Of a stretch of DNA of 64,000 nt, positions 8,494-17,365 are shown piece by piece. This DNA is from Salinigranum marinum (GTDB taxonomy: Archaea; Halobacteriota; Halobacteria; Halobacteriales; Haloferacaceae). The stretch lies in NCBI RefSeq assembly GCF_024228675.1, contig NZ_CP100461.1, positions 1,860,001 through 1,924,000 on the forward strand. Direction: 5' to 3'. The notes under the pieces are model-generated. The model made no database searches and was not told where the DNA came from. It saw only the letters and a list, made by a program, of their open reading frames with translations. A program made the position numbers and the translations under genes. The first letter of the stretch is position 1; each line of letters starts with the position of its first letter.

Positions 8494-9693
8494 ATGCTCG
8501 AAGGAGTCAACGTCGCGCTCGGGGTCTCGGGGTCCATCGCGGCGGTGAAAGTCGTCGAACTCGCCCACGAACTCCGGCGACACGGGGCCGCGGTCCGCGG
8601 CGTGATGACCCCGGCGGCGCAGGGCATCATCCACCCGTGGGCGCTAGAGTTCGCCACCGAGCGCGACGTCGTGACGGAGATCACCGGCCGCGTCGAGCAC
8701 GTCGACCTCTGCGGCCGGGAGGGGTGGGCCGACGTCCTCCTGCTCGCGCCCGCGACGGCGAACACGGTCGGCAAGATCGCCGGCGCGGTCGACGACACGC
8801 CCGTGACGACGTGTGCGACGACGGCGCTCGGCGCGGACGTCCCCGTGGTGTGTGCGCCCGCGATGCACGAGCCCATGTACGACCACCCGGGCGTGCTCGA
8901 CGCGCTGGCCCAGTTGGAAGAGTGGGGGGTCGCGTTTGTCGACCCCCGGCTGGAGGAGGGCAAGGCGAAGATCGCCACCGAGGCGGCGATCGTGACGGGC
9001 GTCGCGCGGGCGGTCTCGGGGGGCGGACTCGACGGCCGGCACGTCGTCGTCACCGCGGGAGCGACCGCCGAGCCGCTCGACCCGGTCCGCGTGCTGACGA
9101 ACCGCTCGTCGGGGCGGACGGGTCGGGCGCTCGCCCGCGCCTGTCACGTGCAGGGGGCCGACGTCACGCTCGTCCACGGGACGGGGAGTTCGAGACCCGA
9201 CGTCGACACGCACTACGCCGACACGGAGTGGGTCGAGACCGGCGCGGAGATGCTGGCGGCGACGCGCGCCGCCTGCGACGACGCCGACGCCCTCCTGTCG
9301 GCGGCGGCCATCTCGGACTTCACCGTCGACGCGAGCGCGGAGAAGATCCGCTCGGGCGAGCCGCGAACGCTCGACCTCCGGCCGACGCCGAAGCTCATCG
9401 ACCGCGTCCGCGACGATGACCCGGCGCTGCCGATCGTCGGCTTCAAAGCCGAGACGTCGGGCGACGACGAGGCCATGGCGCGGGAGGCGAGACGGATCAT
9501 GTCGCGGGCCGACCTCGCGTTCGTCGTCGCCAACGACGCGAGCGTGATGGGCACCGAGGAGACGCGGGCGCTCGTCGTCTCGGGAGCGTCGTCCGACACG
9601 TTCGTGGGGTCGAAGCTGGCGCTCGGAGAGCGGATCGCCGACGAACTGGTCGGCGTCCTCACGGAGGACGTGACCGGGGACGACGAGCCGTGA
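8494..9693 (+). CDS. coaBC: Bifunctional CoaBC: phosphopantothenoylcysteine decarboxylase and synthetase
   Basis: Coenzyme A synthesis enzyme, 399 residues. The N-terminal flavoprotein half (1-175) has GSIAA, LLAPATANTVGKIA and CAPAMHEPMY, the FMN and substrate motifs of 4'-phosphopantothenoylcysteine decarboxylase. The C-terminal half (about 183-399) has VVVTAGATAEPLDPVRVLTNRSSG and DLRPTPKLID, typical of phosphopantothenate-cysteine ligase; archaeal ligases use CTP. Together they convert phosphopantothenate to phosphopantetheine. ATG 8494 follows a short leader. Length is as expected for the fused family. Confidence 0.93.
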   Translation: MLEGVNVALGVSGSIAAVKVVELAHELRRHGAAVRGVMTPAAQGIIHPWALEFATERDVVTEITGRVEHVDLCGREGWADVLLLAPATANTVGKIAGAVDDTPVTTCATTALGADVPVVCAPAMHEPMYDHPGVLDALAQLEEWGVAFVDPRLEEGKAKIATEAAIVTGVARAVSGGGLDGRHVVVTAGATAEPLDPVRVLTNRSSGRTGRALARACHVQGADVTLVHGTGSSRPDVDTHYADTEWVETGAEMLAATRAACDDADALLSAAAISDFTVDASAEKIRSGEPRTLDLRPTPKLIDRVRDDDPALPIVGFKAETSGDDEAMAREARRIMSRADLAFVVANDASVMGTEETRALVVSGASSDTFVGSKLALGERIADELVGVLTEDVTGDDEP

Positions 9694-9706
9694 CGCGGCG
9701 TGAGGG

Positions 9707-10132
9707 TCAGGGCTCGATCGGGGCATCGCCGTCGGCATCGGGACCCTCTCTATCACCGTCGCTCTCGTCGTCCGCTGCGTTATCCACGTCTGCGTTATCC
9801 ACGTCGGCGTCCTCGACGTCGGTGTCGCTCTCGTCGGTCCCGCGGGGCCACCGGTAGAGCCCGTAGGCGGTCAGGACACCGCCGGCGACGAGCAGCCGGC
9901 TACCCGTCGTCCAGTCGTTGCGGAAATAGATCAACATCGCACCGAGGCTCACGAGCAGGACGACGGCGTTCCAGACGAACACGTGGAGGACGAACAGTTG
10001 CGCGACCTTCGACTGCTGGAAGATGTCCCCGGCCGCCGTCGGGACGTCGACCGACGGAGCCTCGATCGTCGGCCCGTCCATCCCGTCCGGATACAGGCTC
10101 TCGGAGTCGTCGAACCAGTCGTCGTCCATCAC
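9707..10132 (-). CDS. Small haloarchaeal membrane protein with acidic repeat tail
   Basis: 141 residues (ATG 10132, or the adjacent ATG 10129). An acidic N-terminus (DDDWFDDSESLYPDG) precedes two hydrophobic helices (about 46-66 and 80-98) and a long Asp-rich tail containing DVDNADVDNA, a short tandem repeat. I do not recognise a function. It lies just downstream of the Mrp antiporter operon on the same strand, 118 bp after the last antiporter gene, so co-transcription is possible but the gap is larger than those inside the operon. Confidence 0.7.
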   Translation of the reverse strand: MMDDDWFDDSESLYPDGMDGPTIEAPSVDVPTAAGDIFQQSKVAQLFVLHVFVWNAVVLLVSLGAMLIYFRNDWTTGSRLLVAGGVLTAYGLYRWPRGTDESDTDVEDADVDNADVDNAADDESDGDREGPDADGDAPIEP

Positions 10133-10160
10133 TGAGAGATGCCACGCGAGGATATTCAGG

Positions 10161-10184
10161 GTTCGGGTTCGGGTCCGGGTCCGG
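10161..10184 (+). repeat. Four tandem GTYCGG hexamers
   Basis: GTTCGG, GTTCGG, GTCCGG, GTCCGG in a row in the gap between the antiporter operon and the small membrane protein gene. It is a simple microsatellite-like run with no clear role, near the end of the operon. Confidence 0.6.
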
Positions 10185-10250
10185 TCGCCGGGCGACGAAC
10201 GGCGGTGACTGCCCCCGTCGGGCCGCCGTGGAGGTGCCGTGCCGCGTCGC

Positions 10251-12017
10251 TCACATCAGCAACACGGCGACCGTCGCCACGACGACGAGCGTCACGAGCA
10301 CGATGCTCGTCCCGATGTCGGCGCTCAGCCGCGTCGGCACCCGGCCGGTGACCCGCCCGATCGTCGAGCGAGGGTCGGTGACGACGCTGTTCGCAACGCG
10401 GGTCAGCGTCACCGCGGCCCGGTCCACTGCGGCGTACAGCTCCGTCGTCCCGACGACGAGGAGCCGGGTACCGTACAGCACGGCGGGGTTGTACAGGTCG
10501 TCGATGTCGGGGACCCGCCCCACCGCGGACAGTGGCTTCTTGACGAGGACGAACCCCACGAGCCCGACGACGGCGAGGGCGACTCCCTCGACGATGTGGC
10601 CGACGGTGTACGTGGTGTAGGCGTGCGAGACGATCGGTTCGGTGGTCACGTCGTACGGGAGCAGCGCGAACAGCGCCGAGTCGAAGACGCCGTAGAACAC
10701 ACAGAGCGCGGCGACCCCGACCATCGCGATCGACTGCCCGACGTTGGCGTCGGCGACGCTCTCGTCGTACTCGCCGTGGAAGAACGCGTAGTAGCCGAAC
10801 TTGATGAACGACATGAACGTCCCGACGCCCCCGACGAGGAGGAGCCACTCGAGGGTGGTGCGGCCGCCGAACGCGAGGGGCCCGTCGGCGAAGTCGTAGT
10901 GGCTGGCCGAGATGACGATCCCCTTGCTGACGAAGCCGTTGAACAGCGGGAAGCCCGCGATGGAGAGCGCGGCGACGACGAACGCGACCGCGGTCAGCGG
11001 CATCTCACGGCCAAGTCCGCCGAGCTTCTTGAGGCTCTCGGTCCCCGTCCGGTAGATGACGACGCCGGCGGTCATGAACAACAGCCCCTTGTAGAGGATG
11101 TGGTTGAACACGTGGGCGAACGCGCCGGCCTGTGCCAGCGTCGTGCCGATGCCGACGCCGGCGATCATGTAGCCGACCTGCGACTGGATGTGGTACGAGA
11201 GCAGCCGCCGCATGTCGTTCTGGAACAGCGCCATCGTCGCCCCGAAGACGGCCATGATCCCGCCCATGTACGCGATCGCGAGTTGCCCCTCGGGGAACGC
11301 CCGGTACATGCCGTAGACGCCCGTCTTCGTCGTGAACACGCAGAGGAAGACGCTCGCTGCGATGTGCGGCCGCGGATACGTGTCCGGCAGCCAGGCGTGG
11401 AGGCCGACGAAGCCGACGTTGACCCCGATGCCGACCGCCGCGAGGACGGGCGCGACGGGCCCCGCCATCCCGCCGTCGGCCGCGGTGAACAGGAACGACC
11501 CGACCTCGACGTAGTGCCAGACGACGGCACCGAGGAGGAGCGTCCCGCCGACGCCGTGCAGCAGGGCGTACCGGTAGCCCGCCCGCACCGCTCGCCCGCC
11601 GTAGTACCAGACGAGCAGCGTACTGGTGACCGCCATGAGCTCCCAGAAGAAGACGAGCGTCAGCCAGTCGCCGCCGAAGACCGCCCCGAGGCTCGTCCCG
11701 ACGTACGAGAGCGCGAAGGCGGTCTGGATCGGCGCTGCCTCCGAGTACCACGAGTAGAGCACGGCAACCGCCCCAATGAAGCCGAAGACGAGCCCCATCA
11801 GCGTCGAGAACGGGTCGACGTTGTACAGCACCGCGTCGAACCCGAACAGCGCGACCGGGAGGTGCGCTCCCTCGGGTGTGAACCAGACGTACGGGACGAC
11901 GACGCCCGTCGCGACGATGCCGAGGAGGTGGGCGGCCCGCCGACCGAGGAACGGGATCACGAGCGCCGCCAGCAACACCGGCACGAACGGCGGGACGAGC
12001 GGCTCGATCGCGACCAT
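10251..12017 (-). CDS. mnhD: Mrp/Mnh antiporter MnhD-like proton-conducting subunit (third D-like copy)
   Basis: 588-residue integral membrane protein of the NuoL/M/N-MrpA/D superfamily, about 14-16 helices. Conserved features are WLTLVFFWELMAVTSTLLVW (helix 5 Glu), HAWLPDTYPRPHIAAS (helix 7-8 region, normally with Lys), the broken helix with HIQSQVGYM, and AFAHVFNHILYKGLLFM. It moves H+ (or exchanges for Na+) within the Mrp complex. Its start at 12017 overlaps the end of the next D-like gene by one base, so translation is probably coupled. The last 100 residues form a long amphipathic tail. Confidence 0.88.
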   Translation of the reverse strand: MVAIEPLVPPFVPVLLAALVIPFLGRRAAHLLGIVATGVVVPYVWFTPEGAHLPVALFGFDAVLYNVDPFSTLMGLVFGFIGAVAVLYSWYSEAAPIQTAFALSYVGTSLGAVFGGDWLTLVFFWELMAVTSTLLVWYYGGRAVRAGYRYALLHGVGGTLLLGAVVWHYVEVGSFLFTAADGGMAGPVAPVLAAVGIGVNVGFVGLHAWLPDTYPRPHIAASVFLCVFTTKTGVYGMYRAFPEGQLAIAYMGGIMAVFGATMALFQNDMRRLLSYHIQSQVGYMIAGVGIGTTLAQAGAFAHVFNHILYKGLLFMTAGVVIYRTGTESLKKLGGLGREMPLTAVAFVVAALSIAGFPLFNGFVSKGIVISASHYDFADGPLAFGGRTTLEWLLLVGGVGTFMSFIKFGYYAFFHGEYDESVADANVGQSIAMVGVAALCVFYGVFDSALFALLPYDVTTEPIVSHAYTTYTVGHIVEGVALAVVGLVGFVLVKKPLSAVGRVPDIDDLYNPAVLYGTRLLVVGTTELYAAVDRAAVTLTRVANSVVTDPRSTIGRVTGRVPTRLSADIGTSIVLVTLVVVATVAVLLM

Positions 12018-13753
12018 CAGACGGTCACCCCCGTCGCGCCGGCGACGATGAGCCTGACGATCCGCAGGAAGACGGCGGCGTCAGGGACGATACCGAGCAC
12101 GATCGACCCGGTCGCCGCGAAGAGGATCGGTCCGAGCATGAACCAGGTCGACTCCGCCCCGTTCCACGCGCGGTGTTCCCACGCGGGGCTCGCGTCGTGT
12201 CCGTGGCTGGCGTCGATCTGTGCTGCGGCCTCCGCCTCGTCGATCGCACCCTGTCCCTCGTGGTCCGCGGCGTAGCCGTGATCGTCCCGGAGGGCGTCGG
12301 AGTCGTGCTCGTCGTCGGACGGAGCGCCGCCGTCGGCCGCCGCCTCGGACGTGCCGTAGCGGCCGCCGAGCGTGTTCTCGACGATGGGTTTCGGGTCCGA
12401 GTGGCCGGGCGACTCGAAAAAGGCCGTGTACACGACCGGCCAGAAGTACGCGATGTTGAGGACGCCCGAGACTAACAGCGCGGCAGTGAACACGACGTCG
12501 CCGGCCGACACCGTCCCGATGAGCAGGAAGTACTTGCTGACGAAGCCCGCGATCAGCGGGATGCCGGCCATCCCCAACGCGGCGACGCCGAAGGCGGTCA
12601 TCGTCAGCGGCATCCGTCTGCCGATCCCCGCCATGTTGCTGATGTCGTCGGTGTGGGTCTCGACGTGAAGCGCGCCGGCACAAAAAAAGAGGGTGAGCTT
12701 CATGAACGCGTGGGCGGGGATGTGGAGGAGTCCGCCGACCAGCGAGAACGGGTCGAGCACCGCCAGTCCGAGCACGATGTACGACAGCTGACTCACCGTC
12801 GAAAAGGCGAGCCGACGCTTGAGGTTGTCCTGTCGGAGCGCGATGACGCTCGCGGCGACGAGCGTGAACGCCGCGACGGTCGCCAGCACGACGCCGACGC
12901 CGAGGTCGGCGACGAGGTCGGGGCCGAACACGTCGAGGATCACGCGCGCGATGCCGAACACGCCGGACTTGACGACCGCGACCGCGTGCAGGAGCCCGGA
13001 GACGGGCGTCGGTGCGACCATCGCGTCCGGCAGCCACGAGTGCAGGGGCATGAGTGCGGCCTTCACGCCGAACCCCACGACCAACAGCGCGAACGCGGCG
13101 CGGGCGAACGTCGGGTCGGCCGTCGACAGCGCGGCGATCCCGCCGGGAGCGAACGCCGTCGTCCCCGGGGCCCCACCCGATCCCGTGAGCCAGAAGACGA
13201 GGAGCGCCCCCGCGAGGACCGCGACGCCGCCGCCGAACGTGTACGCGAGATACTTCCGGCCGGCCGCCCGCGCCTCGTCCGTCTCGTCGTGCGTGACGAG
13301 CGGGTACGTCGCGACCGTGAGCAGTTCGTAGAAGACGAACAGCACGAGCAGGTTCGAGGCGAACGCGACCCCGACGGCGGCCGAGAGGCTCCCCGCGAAC
13401 GCCGCGAAGTACCGCGTCTGGGCGTGCTCGTCGAGACCGCGCATGTACCCCATGCTGTAGAAGCTCGTCACGAGCCACAGGAGGCTCGCGAGCAGGCCGA
13501 AGAGGATCCCCAGCGGGTCGGCCCGGAGCGCGAAGTCCACCCCGGGGACGAACGTCCCGAGGTTCGTCACGTACACGTCGCCGGCGAGGACGCCGGGGAC
13601 CATGCTGGCGACGAGGCCGAGTTTCGTCACGGCCGCGAGAACGGTCCAGGCCTCCCGCAGGTTCGGCCGTCCGCGCGACGCGAGGATCGGGAGGATGATC
13701 ACTGCCGAGACGAGCACCGCGGCGAGCGGTCTGAGAGACGTGATTTCAGTCAT
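12017..13753 (-). CDS. mnhD: MnhD-like subunit with His/Asp-rich internal loop (second D-like copy)
   Basis: 578 residues, antiporter-like membrane subunit. Motifs VFYELLTVATYPLV, LHSWLPDAMVAPTPVSGLL, DNLKRRLAFSTVSQLSYI and HAFMKLTLFFCAGAL match proton-pumping subunits of complex I and Mrp. Between the penultimate and last helices (about residues 455-530) lies a soluble loop dense in Asp, Glu and His (DDEHDSDALRDDHGYAADHE, DASHGHDASPAWEHRAW), unusual among its paralogues and possibly cation-binding. The stop overlaps the start of the next gene. Confidence 0.88.
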   Translation of the reverse strand: MTEITSLRPLAAVLVSAVIILPILASRGRPNLREAWTVLAAVTKLGLVASMVPGVLAGDVYVTNLGTFVPGVDFALRADPLGILFGLLASLLWLVTSFYSMGYMRGLDEHAQTRYFAAFAGSLSAAVGVAFASNLLVLFVFYELLTVATYPLVTHDETDEARAAGRKYLAYTFGGGVAVLAGALLVFWLTGSGGAPGTTAFAPGGIAALSTADPTFARAAFALLVVGFGVKAALMPLHSWLPDAMVAPTPVSGLLHAVAVVKSGVFGIARVILDVFGPDLVADLGVGVVLATVAAFTLVAASVIALRQDNLKRRLAFSTVSQLSYIVLGLAVLDPFSLVGGLLHIPAHAFMKLTLFFCAGALHVETHTDDISNMAGIGRRMPLTMTAFGVAALGMAGIPLIAGFVSKYFLLIGTVSAGDVVFTAALLVSGVLNIAYFWPVVYTAFFESPGHSDPKPIVENTLGGRYGTSEAAADGGAPSDDEHDSDALRDDHGYAADHEGQGAIDEAEAAAQIDASHGHDASPAWEHRAWNGAESTWFMLGPILFAATGSIVLGIVPDAAVFLRIVRLIVAGATGVTV

Positions 13754-15291
13754 GCGAGAAGTCGTTGGATAGTCGGTTCGAGGAGCTGTCCGTACTCGAA
13801 CGCGGAGACGCCGAGGACGACCGCCAGGACGGCCGCCGCCAGCACCGTCGCCCGCATCCCGGTCGACACCGCCGAGGGCTCGGTGACGGGGTCCGTCCCG
13901 ATCCCGTCGGCGACGGCGGTCCGGGTCTGCGACCCGCTGTCGGCGTCCACATCGGTGTCAGCCCCGGCGGTCGACCCCGTCGACTCGCGGAAGTAGATCC
14001 GTTCGAGGATCCGCGCGAAGTACGCGAGCGTCAATAGCGTGCTCACGAGGATGACGACCGCGAGCGGCCACGCGCGTCCCTCGACCGCGCCCAGTGCGAT
14101 GTACCACTTGCCGACGAAGCCGACCGCGGGCGGCACGCCGACCATCGCGAGCGCGAGGACGCCGAAGGCGGCCGCGCCGATCGACGTGCGTTCGGCCAGC
14201 CCCTCGTAGGCGTCGACGGTTCGCGCGCCGGTCTCCTCGGCGATCAGCCCGCTCGTCAGGAACAGCCCGCCCTTCATGATGGCGTGGCCGACGAGGTGGA
14301 TCATCGCGCCCGTCAGGGCCGTGCCGTTGGCCACCGCGATGGCACCGACGACGAGGCCGAACTGCGAGACCGACGAGTACGCCAGCATCCGCTTGATCTC
14401 GCGTTGGGTCACCGCGAGGACGCTGCCGAGGACGATGCTCACCACGGCCCCAGCGACGAGGACGGTCCGTGCGAACTCGTTCGCCGCGAGGAAGTCGACG
14501 GTGAACACCGTGAACACGATGCGGATCAGCGCGTACGCCGCGACCGTCGAGACGAGCGCCGAGATGAGCCCGCTCACCGTGTCGGGGGCCCCGGCGTACG
14601 CGGCCGGCTGCCACGTGTGGACGGGGAAGACGGCGATCTTGACGAAGAGGCCGACGACGAGCAGCCCGAACGACGCGCGGACGAGCGTCGACGTGTACCC
14701 AACCGCCGCGAGCTGCGCCGAGAGGTCGGCCATGTTGAGCGTCCCCGTCGCGACGTACGCGTAGCCGATCCCGAGGAGGAACAGCGACGCCCCCACGGTC
14801 CCGACGAGGAGGTACTTCAGCGCGGCGCGGGCGGAGCGACCCCCCTCGCCGCTCGCGACGAGTGCGTACGCCGCGAGGCCGGTGATCTCTAAGAAGACGT
14901 ACATGTTGAACACGTCGCCAGTGATGCTCATTCCCGTCAACCCGGCGACCAACAGCAGGTACGTCGCGTAGAAGGCGTTCGACCGGGGGCCCGCACGTCG
15001 GGCGTAGCCGAGGACGCCGAGCGCGACCACGGCGACGAGGACGGCCATCGTGGCCGACAACCCGTCCACGACGAGTTCGATGCCGAAGGGTGCGGTGAAG
15101 CCGCCGACGACGTACCGGACCGGCTCGCTGCCGAACGCGTCGACGGCGAGCGTGACGGCCGCGGCGGTCTGGACTGCCGACGCGACGACCGCGATAGGCC
15201 AACCGGTCTCCGAGCGGACGAGCCCGACGAGCAACACCACGACGGAGCCCAGGATCGGGAGTGCGACCAGGAGGGCGGGGAGGTCATTCAT
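13750..15291 (-). CDS. mnhD: Mrp antiporter subunit D
   Basis: 513 residues, about 14 transmembrane segments. Motifs NMYVFLEITGLAAYALVA, FPVHTWQPAAYAGAPDTVSGLISALV, REIKRMLAYSSVSQFG and HLVGHAIMKGGLFLTSGL match MrpD/MnhD. As the first of three D-like genes after mnhC it is the most likely authentic MrpD. A short acidic loop (ADTDVDADSGSQ) lies before the last helix. It overlaps mnhC by 8 bases and the next D-like gene by 4 bases. Confidence 0.9.
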   Translation of the reverse strand: MNDLPALLVALPILGSVVVLLVGLVRSETGWPIAVVASAVQTAAAVTLAVDAFGSEPVRYVVGGFTAPFGIELVVDGLSATMAVLVAVVALGVLGYARRAGPRSNAFYATYLLLVAGLTGMSITGDVFNMYVFLEITGLAAYALVASGEGGRSARAALKYLLVGTVGASLFLLGIGYAYVATGTLNMADLSAQLAAVGYTSTLVRASFGLLVVGLFVKIAVFPVHTWQPAAYAGAPDTVSGLISALVSTVAAYALIRIVFTVFTVDFLAANEFARTVLVAGAVVSIVLGSVLAVTQREIKRMLAYSSVSQFGLVVGAIAVANGTALTGAMIHLVGHAIMKGGLFLTSGLIAEETGARTVDAYEGLAERTSIGAAAFGVLALAMVGVPPAVGFVGKWYIALGAVEGRAWPLAVVILVSTLLTLAYFARILERIYFRESTGSTAGADTDVDADSGSQTRTAVADGIGTDPVTEPSAVSTGMRATVLAAAVLAVVLGVSAFEYGQLLEPTIQRLLA

Positions 15292-15640
15292 CGGCGATCA
15301 CCTTCTGGATCCCCTCCTCGGTCAGCGTGCCGTACTCCCCGTAGATGCGGACGATCAGCCCGAGCGCGACGGCGGTGAGGCTCACGCCGACGACGATGGC
15401 GGTAAGGATCAACACGTGCGGAAGCGGGCTGACGTACGGCTCGGGAGCGGTCAACAGCGGCGGACTCCCCCCCTCGACGAACGCGGTCACGATGAAAAAG
15501 AGGAAGATACCGGTCTGGAACACGTTCATCCCGATTACCTTCTTGACGAGGTTCTGGCTCCCGATCATCGTGTACGTCCCGACGCCCAACAGCAGGAAGG
15601 CGACGAGGTAGTAGAGGCGGTCGACGACGAGGTCGATCAC
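15284..15640 (-). CDS. mnhC: Mrp antiporter subunit C (NuoK-like)
   Basis: 118 residues with three hydrophobic helices, the usual size for MrpC/NuoK. The opening LYYLVAFLLLGVGTYTMIGSQNLVKKVIGMNVFQTGIFLFF is the NuoK-type helix 1-2 pattern, and DPxxHxLILTAIVVG-type residues (SPLPHVLILTAIVVGVSLTAVAL) complete it. It is part of the membrane Na+/H+ antiporter. It overlaps mnhB by 4 bases (ATGA) and mnhD by 8. Confidence 0.9.
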   Translation of the reverse strand: MIDLVVDRLYYLVAFLLLGVGTYTMIGSQNLVKKVIGMNVFQTGIFLFFIVTAFVEGGSPPLLTAPEPYVSPLPHVLILTAIVVGVSLTAVALGLIVRIYGEYGTLTEEGIQKVIADE

Positions 15641-16161
15641 GCGGCGTCACCCCCGCGTTCGCGGTCGTGTTCGTTCTCGTACTCGTGTTCGTCGCCCCGC
15701 GAGCCGGCGGCGATGACGAACAGGAGGCCGGTGACGACCCCTGCGACGATGAGCCCGATAGCGAGTTCGACGAGTTCGATCCCGTACTTCGAGGCGTCCT
15801 TGATCCCGTAGGTGGTGTACTGCAGGAAGTCCCCCCCGAGCAGGACGGAGCCGAAGCCGATCAGGAGGAACACGAGGACGCCGAACCCGACGAGCGCGGC
15901 CGGGAGCTTCGGCCCGACCCACCGCCGCGTCGTTTCGATGCCGAACGCCAGCCCGAGCATGAGGACGACCGTCCCGACGATGACACCCCCCTGGAAGCCG
16001 CCGCCCGAGGAGTCCGCGCCGTGGAACATCACGAACAGCCCGAACGTGAAGACGAACGGCGTGATGACGCGGACCGTCGTCATGATGATCGGACTCTCGA
16101 CGTACGGGCTGATCGCGTCGTTCCCGGCGGAGTCGTCGGCGCGTCCCTCAGCGTCGCTCAT
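15637..16161 (-). CDS. mnhB: Mrp antiporter subunit B
   Basis: 174 residues, four hydrophobic helices. The signature FGLFVMFHGADSSGGGFQGGVIVGTV region is the hallmark of MnhB/MrpB (HG...GGGFQGG). A hydrophilic N-terminus of about 25 residues and a charged tail flank the core. The start overlaps the upstream MbhD/MbhE-like gene by 4 bases. Confidence 0.92.
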   Translation of the reverse strand: MSDAEGRADDSAGNDAISPYVESPIIMTTVRVITPFVFTFGLFVMFHGADSSGGGFQGGVIVGTVVLMLGLAFGIETTRRWVGPKLPAALVGFGVLVFLLIGFGSVLLGGDFLQYTTYGIKDASKYGIELVELAIGLIVAGVVTGLLFVIAAGSRGDEHEYENEHDRERGGDAA

Positions 16162-16694
16162 CCGAACACCTCCCGGTTGAGGACGAGCAACAGCCCGACG
16201 CCGGCCGCGTAGACGACGACGGCCTCCCCGAGTGTGTCGAACCCGCGGTACGCCGCCAACACGGCGGTGACGGCGTTCTCGACGCCAGCTTCGGAGTAGG
16301 CGTTGGCGAGGTAGTAGGCCGTCACCTCGTCGGTCGCGACCGCAGAGTCGTCGGAACCGACCGCCGGGAGCGCGAGGAGCGTCGTCGAGAGCACGGCGAC
16401 GAGGGTGACGGCCACGCCGGCTGCGGGGAGGTCGACGCGCTCGAACGTCTGTTCGCCGGCTGGGCGGACGGTCTTCGCGATGGTCAGGAGGAAGAGGATC
16501 GTCATCACCCCGGCCCCGACCGCGGCTTCCGTGAGCCCCACGTCGGGCGCTCGCAGGAACACCCAGATGATGGCGATCCCGAGGCTGTACGCGCTGAACG
16601 CGATGATCGAACCGAGCACGTCACGGAGCAGCGCGGCCGCGACCGCACAGCCGAGGACGAACACGAACAGCCCGATCTCCAGCGGCGTGATCAC
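16158..16694 (-). CDS. Mrp antiporter MbhD/MbhE-like subunit (equivalent of the MrpA C-terminus, DUF4040)
   Basis: 178 residues. The first 75 (RDVLGSIIAFSAYSLGIAIIWVFLRAPDVGLTEAAVGAGVMTILFLLTI) are the DUF4040/MbhD segment normally found inside MrpA. The C-terminal 60 (AYSEAGVENAVTAVLAAYRGFDTLGEAVVVYAAG) match the MbhE-like piece that follows it. The large antiporter-like N-terminal part of MrpA is absent here. The gene overlaps its neighbours by 4 bases on both sides, so it is translated as part of the operon. Confidence 0.85.
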   Translation of the reverse strand: MITPLEIGLFVFVLGCAVAAALLRDVLGSIIAFSAYSLGIAIIWVFLRAPDVGLTEAAVGAGVMTILFLLTIAKTVRPAGEQTFERVDLPAAGVAVTLVAVLSTTLLALPAVGSDDSAVATDEVTAYYLANAYSEAGVENAVTAVLAAYRGFDTLGEAVVVYAAGVGLLLVLNREVFG

Positions 16695-17086
16695 GACTCA
16701 GTCACCTCCCCCGCCGGCGTTCCGGTCGCGGAGTCGGACCCGGTGTCGGTCCCCGTCTCGGGTTCGGTCTCCGTCTCGGAGTCGGCGTCCGTAGTCCACG
16801 GCTCGATACCCTGTTCGGCGGCGGCCCGGGTGATCGCGTGGGCGGCGGTCGGGTTCGTGAGGAACATGAACAACAGTAACAGTGCGGCTTTCACCGTCGA
16901 CAGGCCCGTGTCGACGACGAGCGCGACGGCCGCGAGCGCCAGCACCGCCCCGAGCGTCTCGCTCTTCGAGGTCGCGTGGGCGCGGGTGTAGAGGTCGGGC
17001 AGGCGGACGAGCCCGATGGCCGCGACGGCGGCGAAGAAGACGCCGCCGACGGCGAGGATCACGACGGCGATCTCCTGCGGCGTCAT
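16691..17086 (-). CDS. mnhG: Mrp antiporter subunit G
   Basis: 131 residues, three helices, then a Thr/Glu/Asp-rich tail of about 35 residues (ETEPETGTDTGSDSATGT). The motif VRLPDLYTRAHATSKSETLGAVLAL is the PhaG/MnhG signature. It lies 3 bp after mnhF. The acidic repeat tail is unlike bacterial MnhG and probably a halophilic adornment. Confidence 0.9.
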   Translation of the reverse strand: MTPQEIAVVILAVGGVFFAAVAAIGLVRLPDLYTRAHATSKSETLGAVLALAAVALVVDTGLSTVKAALLLLFMFLTNPTAAHAITRAAAEQGIEPWTTDADSETETEPETGTDTGSDSATGTPAGEVTES

Positions 17087-17089
17087 CGC

Positions 17090-17365
17090 TCAGAGCACCC
17101 CCCCGCGTTCGACGGAGAACTTCGAGATGGCGATTGACAACACGAAGTTCAACAGCGCGTAGACGAGCGCGATGTCGAGCGCGCCCGGCTCGCCGATCGC
17201 GGCCGCGAGCAGCGCGATGATGATAACGGTGTTGGAGCCGATGACGTTGACGGCGATGACCCGGTCGGGCATCGTCGGTCCGCGGACGATCCGGTAGACG
17301 CCGACCAGCGAGGCGACGACGAACGCCGCGGCCGCGGCGACGAGGACGTCTCCGACGAGCGTCAT
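17090..17365 (-). CDS. mnhF: Mrp antiporter subunit F
   Basis: 91 residues, three hydrophobic helices. The motif YRIVRGPTMPDRVIAVNVIGSNTVIIIALLA is the MnhF/PhaF signature (GPTxxDRVxAxD). The typical size is 85-95 residues. It overlaps mnhE by 4 bases. Confidence 0.92.
   Translation of the reverse strand: MTLVGDVLVAAAAAFVVASLVGVYRIVRGPTMPDRVIAVNVIGSNTVIIIALLAAAIGEPGALDIALVYALLNFVLSIAISKFSVERGGVL

Noticed and set aside
9780-9820. Tandem GTTATCCACGTC repeat as an origin-like or operator element
   Set aside because: It is the coding sequence for the DVDNADVDNA repeat of the acidic tail.
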